IMG/VR virus record: IMGVR_UViG_3300002835_000585
Coordinates: 1 to 34,966 of that record
DNA: 34,966 bases
Strand: one strand, 5' to 3'
From: a virus
A program made the position numbers and the translations under genes. The notes beneath the pieces are model-generated. The model was not told the origin of the DNA. It saw only the letters and a list, made by a program, of their open reading frames with translations, and searched no databases. This document shows positions 1-8,900 of the stretch, in pieces. Numbering within the stretch: position 1 is the first letter of the stretch; every line of letters begins with the position of its first letter.

Positions 1-7
1 AAAACTA

Positions 8-1057
8 ATGAGTAATGAACTATTAGCAAAAGCAGCTGAAGCAGGCACAACACTAACAGGTGGAATGACTGGCGCAGCAAACCCTACCGACGGAATTCAC
101 GTAGGTTCCGAGGGTAAGGGAGGCTTGCTCAATCCTGAGCAATCCGCAAGATTCCTCGATTACATGTTCGATGCAACAGTAATCGGTAAGGTAGCACGTA
201 CAGTTCGAATGAGAGCTGACACTACAGAGATTGATCGTATTGGCGTCGGTGAGAAGCTTATGAAGCTTGCAGCTGAAGCAGAGAACACTGGCACAAATGC
301 AGCCGTACAGTTCTCAAAGATTTCTCTCACAACAAAGAAGCTTCGCCTAGATTGGGAGCTTTCAACTGAGTCTCTAGAAGACAACATTGAAGGTGCAGAT
401 CTAGAAGATCACATCGCAAGACTTATGGCAACACAGGCTGGTAACGACCTTGAGGACGTAGTTCTTAACGGTAACACAGCTCTAACTGGAGATGCACTTT
501 ATAAGTCATTCGACGGTGTTGTTAAGATTGCAAAGGCAAACGGCCACGTAGTAGCTGGAGCGGGTGCAGTAATTTCCCGTGACATCTTCAATAAGGCTCT
601 TAAGGCAATGCCACGTAAGTACAAGCAGCGTCGTCCAGACCTACGCTTCCTTGCAGGCTCAAACCTAATTCAAGACTACTTGTACTCAACATCACAGAAC
701 ATCCAGAACGTCAACCCACAAGATATTGCTTCAAGCATTATCCGTGGTGACCAGGGTGGTCTAGGTGGTCCAGCAGGGTATGTAGCACCATTCGCATTTG
801 GTATTCCAATTGTTGAAGTTCCGCTACTAAAAGAAACTCAGACTGGTTCATATGCAACACCAACAGGAGAGCACGGAGACGTCCACTTGACATTCCCAAA
901 TAACGTTGTTATTGGTATCAAGCGTGATGTAACTGTTTACCGCTTCTTCTGGCCAAAGAAGGACTCAATCGAATATACAATGTATACTCGTGTTGGTACC
1001 CAAATTGAGCAGGCAGATGCATGGGTAGTCGTAAAAGACGTTAAGGTTGCTTCTTAA
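8..1057 (+). CDS. Major capsid protein (HK97-fold type)
   Basis: 349 residues, a usual length for an HK97-like phage major capsid protein, which assembles into the icosahedral head. An N-terminal Gly/Ala-rich arm (about 1-40) leads to 'GGLLNPEQSARFLDYMFD', typical of the start of capsid N-arms. The middle has an acidic E-loop/spine region with 'LRLDWELSTESLEDN', and the C-terminal part has the 'FPNNVVIGIKRDVTVYRF' and 'YTMYTRVGTQIEQADAWVV' strands expected of the P and A domains. Head-tail connector genes follow directly, which supports the call. Arginine is mostly CGT/CGC, unlike the AGA-rich neighbours, consistent with very high expression. A strong terminator follows. The ATG lies 7 bases from the window edge, so its ribosome binding site is not visible. 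Fold assignment is by pattern and position, not by alignment. Confidence 0.88.
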   Translation: MSNELLAKAAEAGTTLTGGMTGAANPTDGIHVGSEGKGGLLNPEQSARFLDYMFDATVIGKVARTVRMRADTTEIDRIGVGEKLMKLAAEAENTGTNAAVQFSKISLTTKKLRLDWELSTESLEDNIEGADLEDHIARLMATQAGNDLEDVVLNGNTALTGDALYKSFDGVVKIAKANGHVVAGAGAVISRDIFNKALKAMPRKYKQRRPDLRFLAGSNLIQDYLYSTSQNIQNVNPQDIASSIIRGDQGGLGGPAGYVAPFAFGIPIVEVPLLKETQTGSYATPTGEHGDVHLTFPNNVVIGIKRDVTVYRFFWPKKDSIEYTMYTRVGTQIEQADAWVVVKDVKVAS

Positions 1058-1081
1058 TTTAAGAAATAACTTGCTGGAAAG

Positions 1082-1107
1082 GCCCCCAATTAATTTTGGG
1101 GGCTTTT
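1082..1107 (+). terminator. Intrinsic terminator after capsid gene
   Basis: An 8-bp perfect stem (GCCCCCAA at 1082-1089 with TTGGGGGC at 1096-1103), a 6-base loop and a following TTTT tract. It lies 25 bases after the capsid stop codon and just before the next promoter. Confidence 0.9.
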
Positions 1108-1123
1108 CATTTTAATTTTCTAG

Positions 1124-1132
1124 TGCTATAAT
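1124..1132 (+). promoter_or_regulatory. Extended -10 promoter for connector operon
   Basis: TGC-TATAAT, an exact consensus -10 with the extended TGn element. No good -35 is seen 16-18 bases upstream. The predicted start near 1139 gives a leader of about 19 bases carrying AAAGGAG (1146-1152) before the ATG at 1158. The same nine bases recur at 5199-5207 in the same post-terminator setting. Confidence 0.75.
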
Positions 1133-1157
1133 TTATATACATACCAAAGGAGTATAT

Positions 1158-1556
1158 ATGTCATTTGACACACTTAAGGTCAAGGATCTAAAGACATTAG
1201 CAGCAAACTTTGCAGTTGATGTCGATGGACTAAAAAATAAAGCAGATGTAATTGCGGCACTTGCAGAAGAGGGAGTTACTTGGTCAGTTTACCAAGGGAC
1301 ACTCAAGAATATTGAAAGCGCAAAAGAAGATGCAGATGAGATTCTTCCTAGACTGGATCCAAATCAAAAACTTGATGAAGATATGATTCTAGTAAAGATG
1401 GACAGACCAAATGCTAGATATGATGCCCTAGGCTTCACATTTACAAGAGATCATCCATTTGTAGCAATGAAGCCCGATGTGGCGCAAGAAATTTTTGATA
1501 AGGAGGAAGGGTTTAGACTAGCTACCCCTAGAGAAGTACAGGAGTACTACAACTAA
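1158..1556 (+). CDS. Small head-associated protein with SAP-like N-terminus
   Basis: 132 residues. Residues 5-42 (motifs 'KVKDLKTLAANF', 'KNKADVIAAL') have the helix-loop-helix pattern of SAP/Rho-N-like domains, often found in phage head or neck proteins. The rest ('MILVKMDRPNARYDALGFTF', 'RLATPREVQEYYN') reads as a structural adaptor resembling the Mu gp35/FluMu-like small head protein style, but I cannot name a family. It is the first gene after the capsid terminator, with its own promoter and a good AAAGGAG ribosome site. Position between capsid and connector genes suggests a head-completion or DNA-end-binding role. That role is inference. Confidence 0.6.
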   Translation: MSFDTLKVKDLKTLAANFAVDVDGLKNKADVIAALAEEGVTWSVYQGTLKNIESAKEDADEILPRLDPNQKLDEDMILVKMDRPNARYDALGFTFTRDHPFVAMKPDVAQEIFDKEEGFRLATPREVQEYYN

Positions 1557-1565
1557 GCCTAACAA

Positions 1566-2549
1566 ATGGCAGAGATATATGTAAACACAAGCACACCTGC
1601 AACAACAAAGATTTATGTAAAGGGTGAGGCTGTAACACTTAGCTCTCCAGTAACTGTCAAAGTTTATGACATAACTGGCGATCCAGTTATATCTCCACCA
1701 ATTAATTCAACATCAATACTTACAACTCTTACGGCGGAGCAAAGCGAAGTTGATATAGGGTCATACAAAGTTTATCTACCTATCTCGTACACAGCAAGAT
1801 CAAGAAAGTTCAAGTTGGTATGGGAATGGCAATATGAAGGATCTTCTTATTCTAATACAACTATGCTTGATATTGTAACACCTTATGTAGATATACAGGA
1901 GGCTGCACAAGAAATGGGATTGGGATCAGATTCAAATGATCCAAACCATAAGACATATCAAGAGCTCAAGCTTGCTGAAAGATATGCAAGAAATATAATT
2001 GATGGGTACACTGGTCAAAAATTTTTCCTACACGATGATTATTTTTCTTCAGTAGGAAATGATTCTGACACTATGCCTCTTACTAAAAAGATAAATAGAT
2101 TGCATACTCTTCACGCAAATGATCAGATCCTTATCGATAATTTAAATGAAGTTAACAACCTAGGCCTTGCTATTGATATCACGACAAGCGGCTTTGGATT
2201 AAAGGTAAACATAGCGTCTATTTTAGACAATGATGTTTATATAGCTAACGGAATGGTCCCTCCATCAATTCACGACTCTTCTCCAGATATATTTAGAAGG
2301 TCTAAGAATTATAAGGTCTACGCTAGATTTGGTTGGGAGTATGTTCCAAATGAGGTTCGTGACGCAGCTGTAGAAATAATGAAGATGTACTTTGCAAAAG
2401 ATCGTGTTTGGAAAGACAGATATGTTAAAAAGGTTTCCACAACAGATTGGGACTTTGAATATTCTTCAGAAGCATTTAGTGGAACTGGCTCCTCATACGC
2501 AGACAAGCTACTTGCAGACTATGTAATAACACAAATGGTTCTGGTGTAA
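1566..2549 (+). CDS. Head-tail connector (adaptor) with N-terminal Ig-like domain
   Basis: 327 residues, longer than usual adaptor proteins (about 100-200). Residues 1-105 are beta-rich ('TKIYVKGEAVTL', 'KFKLVWEWQYEGSSYSN') and look like an Ig- or BppU-type beta sandwich. From about 108 ('YVDIQEAAQEMGL', 'LAERYARNIIDGYTGQKF') the mostly helical pattern matches gp6/gp15-like head-tail connectors, which bind the portal ring and continue the DNA channel. It starts 9 bases after the previous stop with no clear Shine-Dalgarno, so translation probably depends on re-initiation. Its stop shares one base with the next ATG (TAATG). The Ig fusion could decorate the neck exterior. The connector call is family-level and moderately sure. 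Confidence 0.68.
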   Translation: MAEIYVNTSTPATTKIYVKGEAVTLSSPVTVKVYDITGDPVISPPINSTSILTTLTAEQSEVDIGSYKVYLPISYTARSRKFKLVWEWQYEGSSYSNTTMLDIVTPYVDIQEAAQEMGLGSDSNDPNHKTYQELKLAERYARNIIDGYTGQKFFLHDDYFSSVGNDSDTMPLTKKINRLHTLHANDQILIDNLNEVNNLGLAIDITTSGFGLKVNIASILDNDVYIANGMVPPSIHDSSPDIFRRSKNYKVYARFGWEYVPNEVRDAAVEIMKMYFAKDRVWKDRYVKKVSTTDWDFEYSSEAFSGTGSSYADKLLADYVITQMVLV

Positions 2550-2974
2550 TGTTTGATTTAGTAGACGGCCTCATGACAATGAAGATGGACGTATATCGAC
2601 AAACTGAGCAGCAGGATAAAGATACTGGTGCAATGATAAGAGAGTTTTCTTTTATAAAAACAATTGATTGCTATGCTAGAGGAGTAATTACCGAAAGCAG
2701 AAATAGGTCTAACGATAGTCAGAAGTTTTCAAACAAGTATTCAAATAACCAGTATATTGAGGCTAGAACATCTGACAGATTAACTGCAAGAGATAAAGTT
2801 AAAAACATTAGAGATGTAAATGGGAAGCCTATCTGGTATGAGTTAAACTATCCAAGCGATACAGATACAGTTTTTGATGTTGTTGGAACTACACCAATAT
2901 CAGATCCATTTGGAAATGTTGTAGGATATAACTCTTCATTGCAAAGAGCGGAGAATCAGCAAATTGGCATCTGA
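2549..2974 (+). CDS. Head closure/stopper-like neck protein
   Basis: 141 residues, starting in a TAATG overlap with the adaptor gene. The sequence ('TMKMDVYRQTEQQDKDTGAM', 'IEARTSDRLTARDKVKNIRD', 'VFDVVGTTPISDPFGNVVGY') has the small beta-barrel pattern of head-closure (stopper) proteins such as SPP1 gp16. In those families the product joins the adaptor ring, retains packaged DNA and gives the tail docking face. The order capsid, adaptor, this gene, two further neck genes, tail tube is the conserved siphophage order and is the main support. No catalytic motif is expected or seen. Confidence 0.6.
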   Translation: MFDLVDGLMTMKMDVYRQTEQQDKDTGAMIREFSFIKTIDCYARGVITESRNRSNDSQKFSNKYSNNQYIEARTSDRLTARDKVKNIRDVNGKPIWYELNYPSDTDTVFDVVGTTPISDPFGNVVGYNSSLQRAENQQIGI

Positions 2975-3755
2975 AATTTTAGCGATTAAAGCAGCAAGCG
3001 GATTAGTTAATTTAATGACTAATAAGCCAGTAAGTGGTGCAATAAAAGATAGTACAGTTGCACAAATATCTGCTGCATTGTTCTATAAAACAAATGTAAT
3101 GGCTAAACTAGCTGCCAATCCGCAATTCCAATCAGCATTTAGAAGTGTAATATTTGATCAGGTTCAGATCGACTTTGCAGACTATATAGACGCAAAAGCA
3201 AGAACATCTCCAAAATCTTTTCACCATGTTTACGAATGGGGAAGAGTAGGAGATAGCGAGGCAAGACTATTTAAATTAAATAAGCTTCCTGCAGATGGAC
3301 TATCATTAAAAATTAATTACGAACTAACTGACTCAAAGTCTTTTGTACCATCTGAAAACTCTAACAATAAACACGTCTTTGTAAAAAAAGCTTCTGTTAT
3401 GGAAGAGGGGAAGACTGTAGTAATAAGGCCAAGATTTTCTGAAAGGCTGGTATTTGATGTAGACGGATACACAATATTTATGCCAAAAGGCGAATCCGTT
3501 ACTGTTAGAAAACCAGGAGGGGCGGCAACCAAAAACGCCTTCTTTGCACAGTATAGATATTTCTTTACTGGACAGCTAGTCAACATGTCTATAAAAAAAT
3601 CGGGATTCCAGAGATTATTTAATTCATCATTGTCTAGAGCGCTGGGTGTACCAGCACAAGTTAAATCAGTTAAATATAGTTTCTCACCAAATCAATTGGC
3701 AAGTGAAGCCGAGGCCGCTACATCAGCAGCGTTTGCGAGGTTAGCACATGGCTAA
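2964..3755 (+). CDS. Neck / tail completion protein (minor capsid-like)
   Basis: 263 residues from a TTG start. The TTG overlaps the previous gene by 11 bases and has GGAG (2950-2953) 10 bases upstream; the next in-frame ATG would lose a well-formed N-terminus. It begins with an Ala-rich helical segment, then a beta-rich core ('KTVVIRPRFSERLVFDVDGY', 'GYTIFMPKGESVTVRKPGG') and a helical, Ala-rich C-terminus. Its place between head-closure and tail-terminator genes matches HK97 gp10-like neck proteins, but it is about twice their usual length, so the precise role is uncertain. It overlaps the next gene by 8 bases. Confidence 0.5.
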   Translation: MASEILAIKAASGLVNLMTNKPVSGAIKDSTVAQISAALFYKTNVMAKLAANPQFQSAFRSVIFDQVQIDFADYIDAKARTSPKSFHHVYEWGRVGDSEARLFKLNKLPADGLSLKINYELTDSKSFVPSENSNNKHVFVKKASVMEEGKTVVIRPRFSERLVFDVDGYTIFMPKGESVTVRKPGGAATKNAFFAQYRYFFTGQLVNMSIKKSGFQRLFNSSLSRALGVPAQVKSVKYSFSPNQLASEAEAATSAAFARLAHG

Positions 3756-4257
3756 TTATAAATTAGATGCAATGTTTGAAATAAGAAAGTTCCTGTGGAG
3801 CAGACTTACAGCACTTAATATATTCAATCAAGAAGACTACTACTCAGACAATCTAAATGAGACACTTGTCCCAATTGTTCCAGTCCAGCAACAGCCAGAG
3901 ATGAATCAGTTCTTGAGCGGAAAGAAGCACATAGTCTACGATAAGATAGGAATGTCTTATGAGAACAACTGGATGATATGCTGCGAACAGATTCTATTAA
4001 CCCTATATTCACCAGATCTCCTTGATATTGTTGAGATAAGAAACTTCCTAACTGATGAGTTTAGAAGAATGGATGAGTCTGCAAGGGATGTCAATAAATG
4101 GGCGGGACTATCAGATAAATTCAAGTTCCATAGTATCCATATAGCAGACATATCATCTACAGCCCCATCAGAAGAAATCAAAGGATTCTATGCAGCAGAT
4201 GTCATATTAGAGGTCAAATATTCAAGGATAACAAATGGCCAGGGCAGGTTTGCCTAA
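3748..4257 (+). CDS. Tail terminator-like protein
   Basis: 169 residues. The N-terminal helix ('EIRKFLWSRLTAL') followed by a strand region and 'VIVEIRNFLTDEF'-type helices resembles tail terminator proteins (lambda gpU / SPP1 gp17.1 families), which form the ring capping the tail tube and join tail to head. Lengths of 130-170 are normal. It overlaps the upstream neck gene by 8 bases and is the last gene before the tail tube promoter, the standard place for this function. No sequence motif is diagnostic, so the call rests on order, size and fold-like pattern. Confidence 0.55.
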   Translation: MANYKLDAMFEIRKFLWSRLTALNIFNQEDYYSDNLNETLVPIVPVQQQPEMNQFLSGKKHIVYDKIGMSYENNWMICCEQILLTLYSPDLLDIVEIRNFLTDEFRRMDESARDVNKWAGLSDKFKFHSIHIADISSTAPSEEIKGFYAADVILEVKYSRITNGQGRFA

Positions 4258-4258
4258 T

Positions 4259-4287
4259 TTGCCTTTTATAAGCTACTAGAGTAAAAT
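4259..4287 (+). promoter_or_regulatory. Candidate promoter for tail tube gene
   Basis: TTGCCT, 17-base spacer, TAAAAT, beginning just after the stop at 4257. The start would fall near 4294, giving a leader of about 65 bases with AGGAGG at 4346-4351 before the ATG at 4361. Unlike the other promoters it lacks a TGn extension. Confidence 0.5.
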
Positions 4288-4360
4288 TAGAACAGAGGAA
4301 AGGGCCTAGCCAGCCAAAATATATATATTAATTTCATATGAAATCAGGAGGCAATAAATC

Positions 4361-5128
4361 ATGGCATATCAAAATACAGGAGACGCCCGCAACATTCTTG
4401 TTGGAGCATCACCACTATTTTTATCAGTAGAAGATTCAACCGTAGATGGTTACGATAACAGCATGGAAGCAGGGGCAACCCCAGAAAACGCTTTTGTTGC
4501 AAACAAAAACCGTTTTGTACCAGCATTTTTGGCAGGAGAGTCTTATACTACAACATTAAACAAAGTTCTAACAACAACAGGTGCTACACAAACAGCAACA
4601 CCTTCAGAAAATACACCAAAGATTGGTGGAGCTTATCGTAACGTAGGTTACACAAATAACGGTCTTCAGATCAGTTATCAGCCAACATTCGATTCAGTAA
4701 CTGTAGACCAGTTGCTAGATACAGCTAAGCTTTTCAAGTCTGCTATGCAGGTTCAAATTTCAACAGAAATGGCAGAAGGCACACTAGAGAATATCCTAGC
4801 AGTATTTGGTCAAAAGGGATCAACACTAAACAAGGGTGCTGAGATTGACGTACTAGGTTTGGAAGCAGGTGCACTAGGTGCAGCTCCAACAGAGCGTCAG
4901 TTAATTGCAGTTGGACAGGCTCCAACAAGAGATGATTCAGGTGCTAATATCACATCAGAGCGTGTATACTATGCACGTCGTGTTTTGTCTGTTGAGCAGT
5001 CACAGTTCTCTTTGGCTCGTACAGCAGCAACAACATTCCCAGTGACATTCCGTCTTCTCCCATCAGGTGAAGCAAGCCACACTGGTTCAGAGTACGGTAA
5101 AATTATTGACCGTGTTCTATCAGCTTAA
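4361..5128 (+). CDS. Major tail tube protein
   Basis: 255 residues. It forms the stacked hexameric rings of the tail tube. It opens with 'MAYQNTGDARNILVGASPLF', a start style common in actinophage major tail proteins, has a central 'YTNNGLQISYQPTFDSVTVDQLLDTA' region (positions about 92-117, beta strands then a helix) and ends with strands ('YARRVLSVEQSQFSL', 'FPVTFRLLPSGEA'). It has a near-perfect AGGAGG site, its own candidate promoter and a strong terminator, and its CGT arginine use resembles the capsid gene, all fitting high output. It immediately precedes the tail assembly chaperones, the invariant place for this gene in siphophages. Confidence 0.82.
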   Translation: MAYQNTGDARNILVGASPLFLSVEDSTVDGYDNSMEAGATPENAFVANKNRFVPAFLAGESYTTTLNKVLTTTGATQTATPSENTPKIGGAYRNVGYTNNGLQISYQPTFDSVTVDQLLDTAKLFKSAMQVQISTEMAEGTLENILAVFGQKGSTLNKGAEIDVLGLEAGALGAAPTERQLIAVGQAPTRDDSGANITSERVYYARRVLSVEQSQFSLARTAATTFPVTFRLLPSGEASHTGSEYGKIIDRVLSA

Positions 5129-5147
5129 TTATATTAATAATTAATAT

Positions 5148-5181
5148 CAAAGCCCCCAAGAAATTGGGGGCTTTGCTGTTG
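5148..5181 (+). terminator. Intrinsic terminator after tail tube gene
   Basis: A perfect 12-bp stem (CAAAGCCCCCAA 5148-5159 with TTGGGGGCTTTG 5164-5175) closed by a GAAA tetraloop. The following tract (CTGTTGT) is only moderately T-rich, so some read-through into the chaperone genes is possible. Confidence 0.85.
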
Positions 5182-5198
5182 TACCCTTATAATGATTA

Positions 5199-5207
5199 TG
5201 CTATAAT
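5199..5207 (+). promoter_or_regulatory. Extended -10 promoter for tail assembly genes
   Basis: TGC-TATAAT, identical to 1124-1132. A weak TTGTAC lies at 5179-5184 with a 17-base spacer. The start would be near 5214, with AAGGAGG at 5224-5230 and the ATG at 5236. Confidence 0.72.
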
Positions 5208-5235
5208 AATTTAGACGATCCTTAAGGAGGATACA

Positions 5236-5568
5236 ATGGCAACAACAGTATATGACGTAGAAGAGATTGAACTACAAAGCGGAGCTAAAGTAAAGCTCAA
5301 GCCATTATCAATCAAGCAACTACGAAAGTTTATGGAAGTAATTAAGAAAGTTCAAGATGCAGAAGATGAAGCTGCAACACTTGGTATTTTGGTAGAAGCA
5401 TGCGGAGTTGCAATAGAAACTCAGCTACCAGATCTAGTTGCAGACCTAGACAAGCTAGAAGAAGCATTAGACGTTCCAACAATTAACCGCATCCTTGAAG
5501 TTTGCGGAGGAATTAAGATGGACGACCCAAACCTGATAGCGGCAGCAGTACTGGCTGGTCAGAACTAG
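5236..5568 (+). CDS. Tail assembly chaperone, short (G-type) product
   Basis: 110 residues when translation stays in frame to the TAG at 5566. The sequence ('EIELQSGAKVKLKPLSIKQL', 'AVGVAIETQLPDL'-type helices, 'INRILEVCGGIKMDDPN') is typical of the first chaperone, which binds the tape measure protein during tail assembly and is absent from the virion. A good AAGGAGG site lies 5 bases before the ATG. The last codons contain the CCCAAAC slip site at 5526-5532, so a fraction of ribosomes give the longer product. The tape measure gene follows, as in almost all siphophages. Confidence 0.85.
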   Translation: MATTVYDVEEIELQSGAKVKLKPLSIKQLRKFMEVIKKVQDAEDEAATLGILVEACGVAIETQLPDLVADLDKLEEALDVPTINRILEVCGGIKMDDPNLIAAAVLAGQN

Positions 5569-5903
5569 ATTTAGCCGCTTTAGAAGGCCAAGTTTTTCTT
5601 CTGGGACACTGGAAGAATTATGAAGAGCTAGAAGAAAATTTATCGATGCCAGAGTTGGTTCAAACCATAACAGCGATAAACCTAAAAGAGCACAACCAAA
5701 GAAAGTTTGCAGCATCACTAAAAGGAATACAATTAGATGATGATGTAGAAGAAGAAAAAAAAGGTTCTACCTTTGAAGATATCCAAAGAAGAGCACTTGG
5801 TATAACGGCATCAGCAGATGATGTTGTTGGATTACAGGGGCCATTCGCAGCACAAGCTGGATTTGGAATTGGCGCAGGGTTAGGATATTCTAGGAGTAAT
5901 TAA
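5236..5903 (+). CDS. Tail assembly chaperone, -1 frameshift (GT-type) product
   Basis: Joins about 99 codons of the short chaperone to about 123 codons in the -1 frame, for roughly 222 residues. The -1 frame is open from 5517 to the TAA at 5901 and gives a smooth continuation through the slip site, including 'GWSELDLAALEGQVFLLGHW' and 'NYEELEENLSMPELVQTITA', which read as the usual T part of actinophage chaperones. The only early ATG in that frame (5646) would remove this conserved-looking part and has no ribosome site, so I read it as an extension rather than a separate gene. The tail 'AQAGFGIGAGLGYSRSN' is Gly-rich. The stop overlaps the tape measure ATG by one base. Confidence 0.85.
5526..5579 (+). 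promoter_or_regulatory. Programmed -1 ribosomal frameshift site
   Basis: The heptamer C-CCA-AAC (5526-5532) is in the right phase of the upstream frame to be X-XXY-YYZ, allowing both tRNAs to re-pair at CCC and AAA. Six bases downstream, AGCGGC (5538-5543) can pair with GCCGCT (5574-5579) around a 30-base loop that spans the zero-frame stop at 5566; this is a candidate stimulator. Frameshifting between these two genes is conserved in tailed phages. Confidence 0.82.
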
Positions 5904-8900
5904 TGGCTGACGAACAAATTGTAACCAGTATAGTCGCCAAAGCCGACTTGTCTAGCCTTGTGTCTGAAGTACACAGGGCTAGTGCTAGTCTCCAGCAACT
6001 ACAAAGAGAACTCCTTGCATCAAACAAAGCAATATCTTCTTCAACAAAATTAGCAAATAATCTATTCAGAGATACCCTAACTGGAAGCGGACAGTTCTCC
6101 AGCCACTTTGTAAACCTTAATTCTGATGTAGATAAATTTGGTAAAAACTTAGATGCTGGTAGACTAAAGCTTAAGAACTATTTCCAAACATTTAGAGAGC
6201 ACTCTACAACTCAAAAGGGTATGATTAGGGAGCTTGCCAAAGAACAGGTAATGCTTCAAAATTCAGTACTGCAACCTCTGGGCAGAAATGCTCAAGGTTT
6301 AATGCAATACAATGTAATGATTCCTAGAGGCTTAGATGCAATAGCAAATAGCGGAAAATTAGCTCGCATGGAAATGCAGATTATGAATCGTGCATTATCT
6401 GAAGGAGCAGGCTCTTTAATTAACTGGGGTAAAAATACTCAGTGGGCAGGTAGACAGCTTACCGTAGGACTCACAGTTCCTCTCACTATGTTTGGAGCGG
6501 CAGCTGGAAAAGCATTTAGAGAAGCAGACGCAGAGCTTGTAAGATTAACAAAAGTTTATGGCGGTCTTGCAGCTACATCCGCTTCAGATTTAAGAGCAAT
6601 TAGAGAAGAAGTTGTTGAAACAGCAAAAGTTTTATCCAAGACAATGGGTGCATCTTTTAAAGAAACTATTGCGCTAGGTGCTGATATCGCGGCAACAGGA
6701 CAAACTGGCGACGAGCTCCTTGGATCAATTGCAGAAACAACAAGACTAGCAATACTCGGTGAAGTTGATAGACAAGATGCAATGAAAGCAACTCTATCAA
6801 TTCAAACAGCTTTCAAGCAAAATACAGAACAGTTAACAGAATCAATTAACTTTCTTAACGCAGTTGAAAACCAGACGTCAACAACTCTTAATGATCTAGT
6901 AGAAGCTATTCCAAAAGCTGGTCCAGTAATTCAGCAATTAGGTGGTGACGTTAAAGATTTAGCTCTTTATCTAACCGCAATGAGAGAAGGTGGAATCAGC
7001 GCATCAGAAGGTGCTAACGCTTTAAAGTCTGGTCTAGCCTCTCTTATTAATCCAACAAAGCAAACCGTTGGCATGATGTCAGAATTTGGCATAGATGTAA
7101 TGGGTATGGTTTCTAAGAATACAGGAGACACAACTGGTCTTCTTATGGATTTACAAAAAGCATTAGATTCACTTGATCCACTAAGTAAAGCAAGAGCAAT
7201 GGAGCAGATGTTTGGTAAGTTCCAGTTTGCAAGAATGAGCGCATTGCTTAATAACTTAGGCAAGCAAGGTAGCCAGACGCTTCAGGTTTTAGATCTAATG
7301 AAAGCAAGTACTGCAGATCTAGCAGATGTTGCCAGCCGAGAATTAAAAATGGTTACAGAGTCCGCATCTGGTAAATACAAGAGAGCTATAGAAGGCCTTA
7401 AGGCAGAGCTTGCAGATGTCGGAGAAGAGTTTCTTGGAGTTGCTACCAAGCTTATAAGCGCAGCCACAAAGATTTTGGATTTCTTTACTAAGTTGCCTGA
7501 TCCAATTAAAAAGGGATTAACATTTTTAGCTGGATTCACAGCACTAGTTGGTCCGCTTATCATGCTAACGGGTGTGCTCGCAAACTTCTTTGGATACATA
7601 ACTAAGGGAGTTGTTCAGCTAAGAGCATTCTTTATGAAGGCCAACGGCTGGAAGATGCTTACTCCAGAAATTATTGCTGCTGAAAAAGCAGCGCTTATGG
7701 TTGAGAATGCATTTTATTCAGATGCAGCAGCAGCTCAAGTTCTTCACAATGCGTTACAAAAGCTTGTTTTAGATTATCAAAGTCTACAAGCGGCATCAAT
7801 GAAAAATGCAGTTCCAGTAAATGGAGGAGTTAGCACTGTTGCTGGTAACCCAGTGATGGTTGGCGGAAGAAGAGTTGTAGACCCTAACGATCCATATGTT
7901 GGAGATCCTAACACTAGAGCAATGTCTCATATTAGACCAAGAGATCCAAATAATCCTGCAACTATATTTGGCGGAGTCCCAGGAGCTATCCCAGTTAATA
8001 GAGGTATATCAAGAACTCCTCAAATGTACATGCACGATAGGCTTCCAAATATTGAAGGACTAACAAGCGTAAAGGGAATATCAACAGGAATTGTTCCAGG
8101 AGAAGCAGCTAAATTCCATGCATTGATGGCTACGCTTGGAATGCAGACAGAGCAAGAAGTTGCAGCGCTAAAGAAAACAATTGCAATGGGTGGAACTGTA
8201 AGCGCAGAGCTGCTAGACACATTTGATGATATTCTGCCTATAACTAAAAGATTTGCAGATAGTGCCGCAACGCAAGCAGCATCTATTGTGCAACAAATGA
8301 GAAATGCAGAAATAACAGTTGAGCAAGCTAAGGCAAGAATACTTGCACTTAATGCACAGATAGAAGCAGATATGGGCTCTGCAGTAACAGCATATGCAGC
8401 TGGTCGAGGAAGAAGAATTGATTTAACAAGAGCTCCGATGATGGACCAACCAGTTGTTGATGCTAATGGCCAGTTTACATTAAGAGATCTTTATAAGAAA
8501 AAAACTAATGCTTCTGTTATGGAAGAATTTGGAAGACTACGTGGTGTTAGAACTTTTGGAGCACCATATAGTATTCAAACAACAAGGCTGCCTAAGTTTA
8601 ACATAGGTGGAGACATAGAATCATTTGGCCCAAACAAGACTATGGTTTCTGGACCGTCTTCAATTAATTACGACGACAGACTTGGAAGCGTTCCGCTGGG
8701 TGGATATGTTTTGAACCAGCAAGCTGCAATGGATCCAGCAAATGCCCCATTAGTTGCAATGGCTCCAAGCACATATTTAAATGACGGTGGAAATATTACA
8801 GCAGCTCTTACTCCACGGGAAGTAGTTTTTGGTCCTCAAATTCAAAGAATGCCTGAGCTTTATGCAGCAGTTGATGCCGCAAATAGCGGATACAATTTTG

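Noticed and set aside
5646-5903. Separate 85-codon gene after the first chaperone
   Set aside because: No ribosome site, and the same frame is open upstream through the CCCAAAC slip site and encodes conserved-looking chaperone sequence, so it is a frameshift extension.
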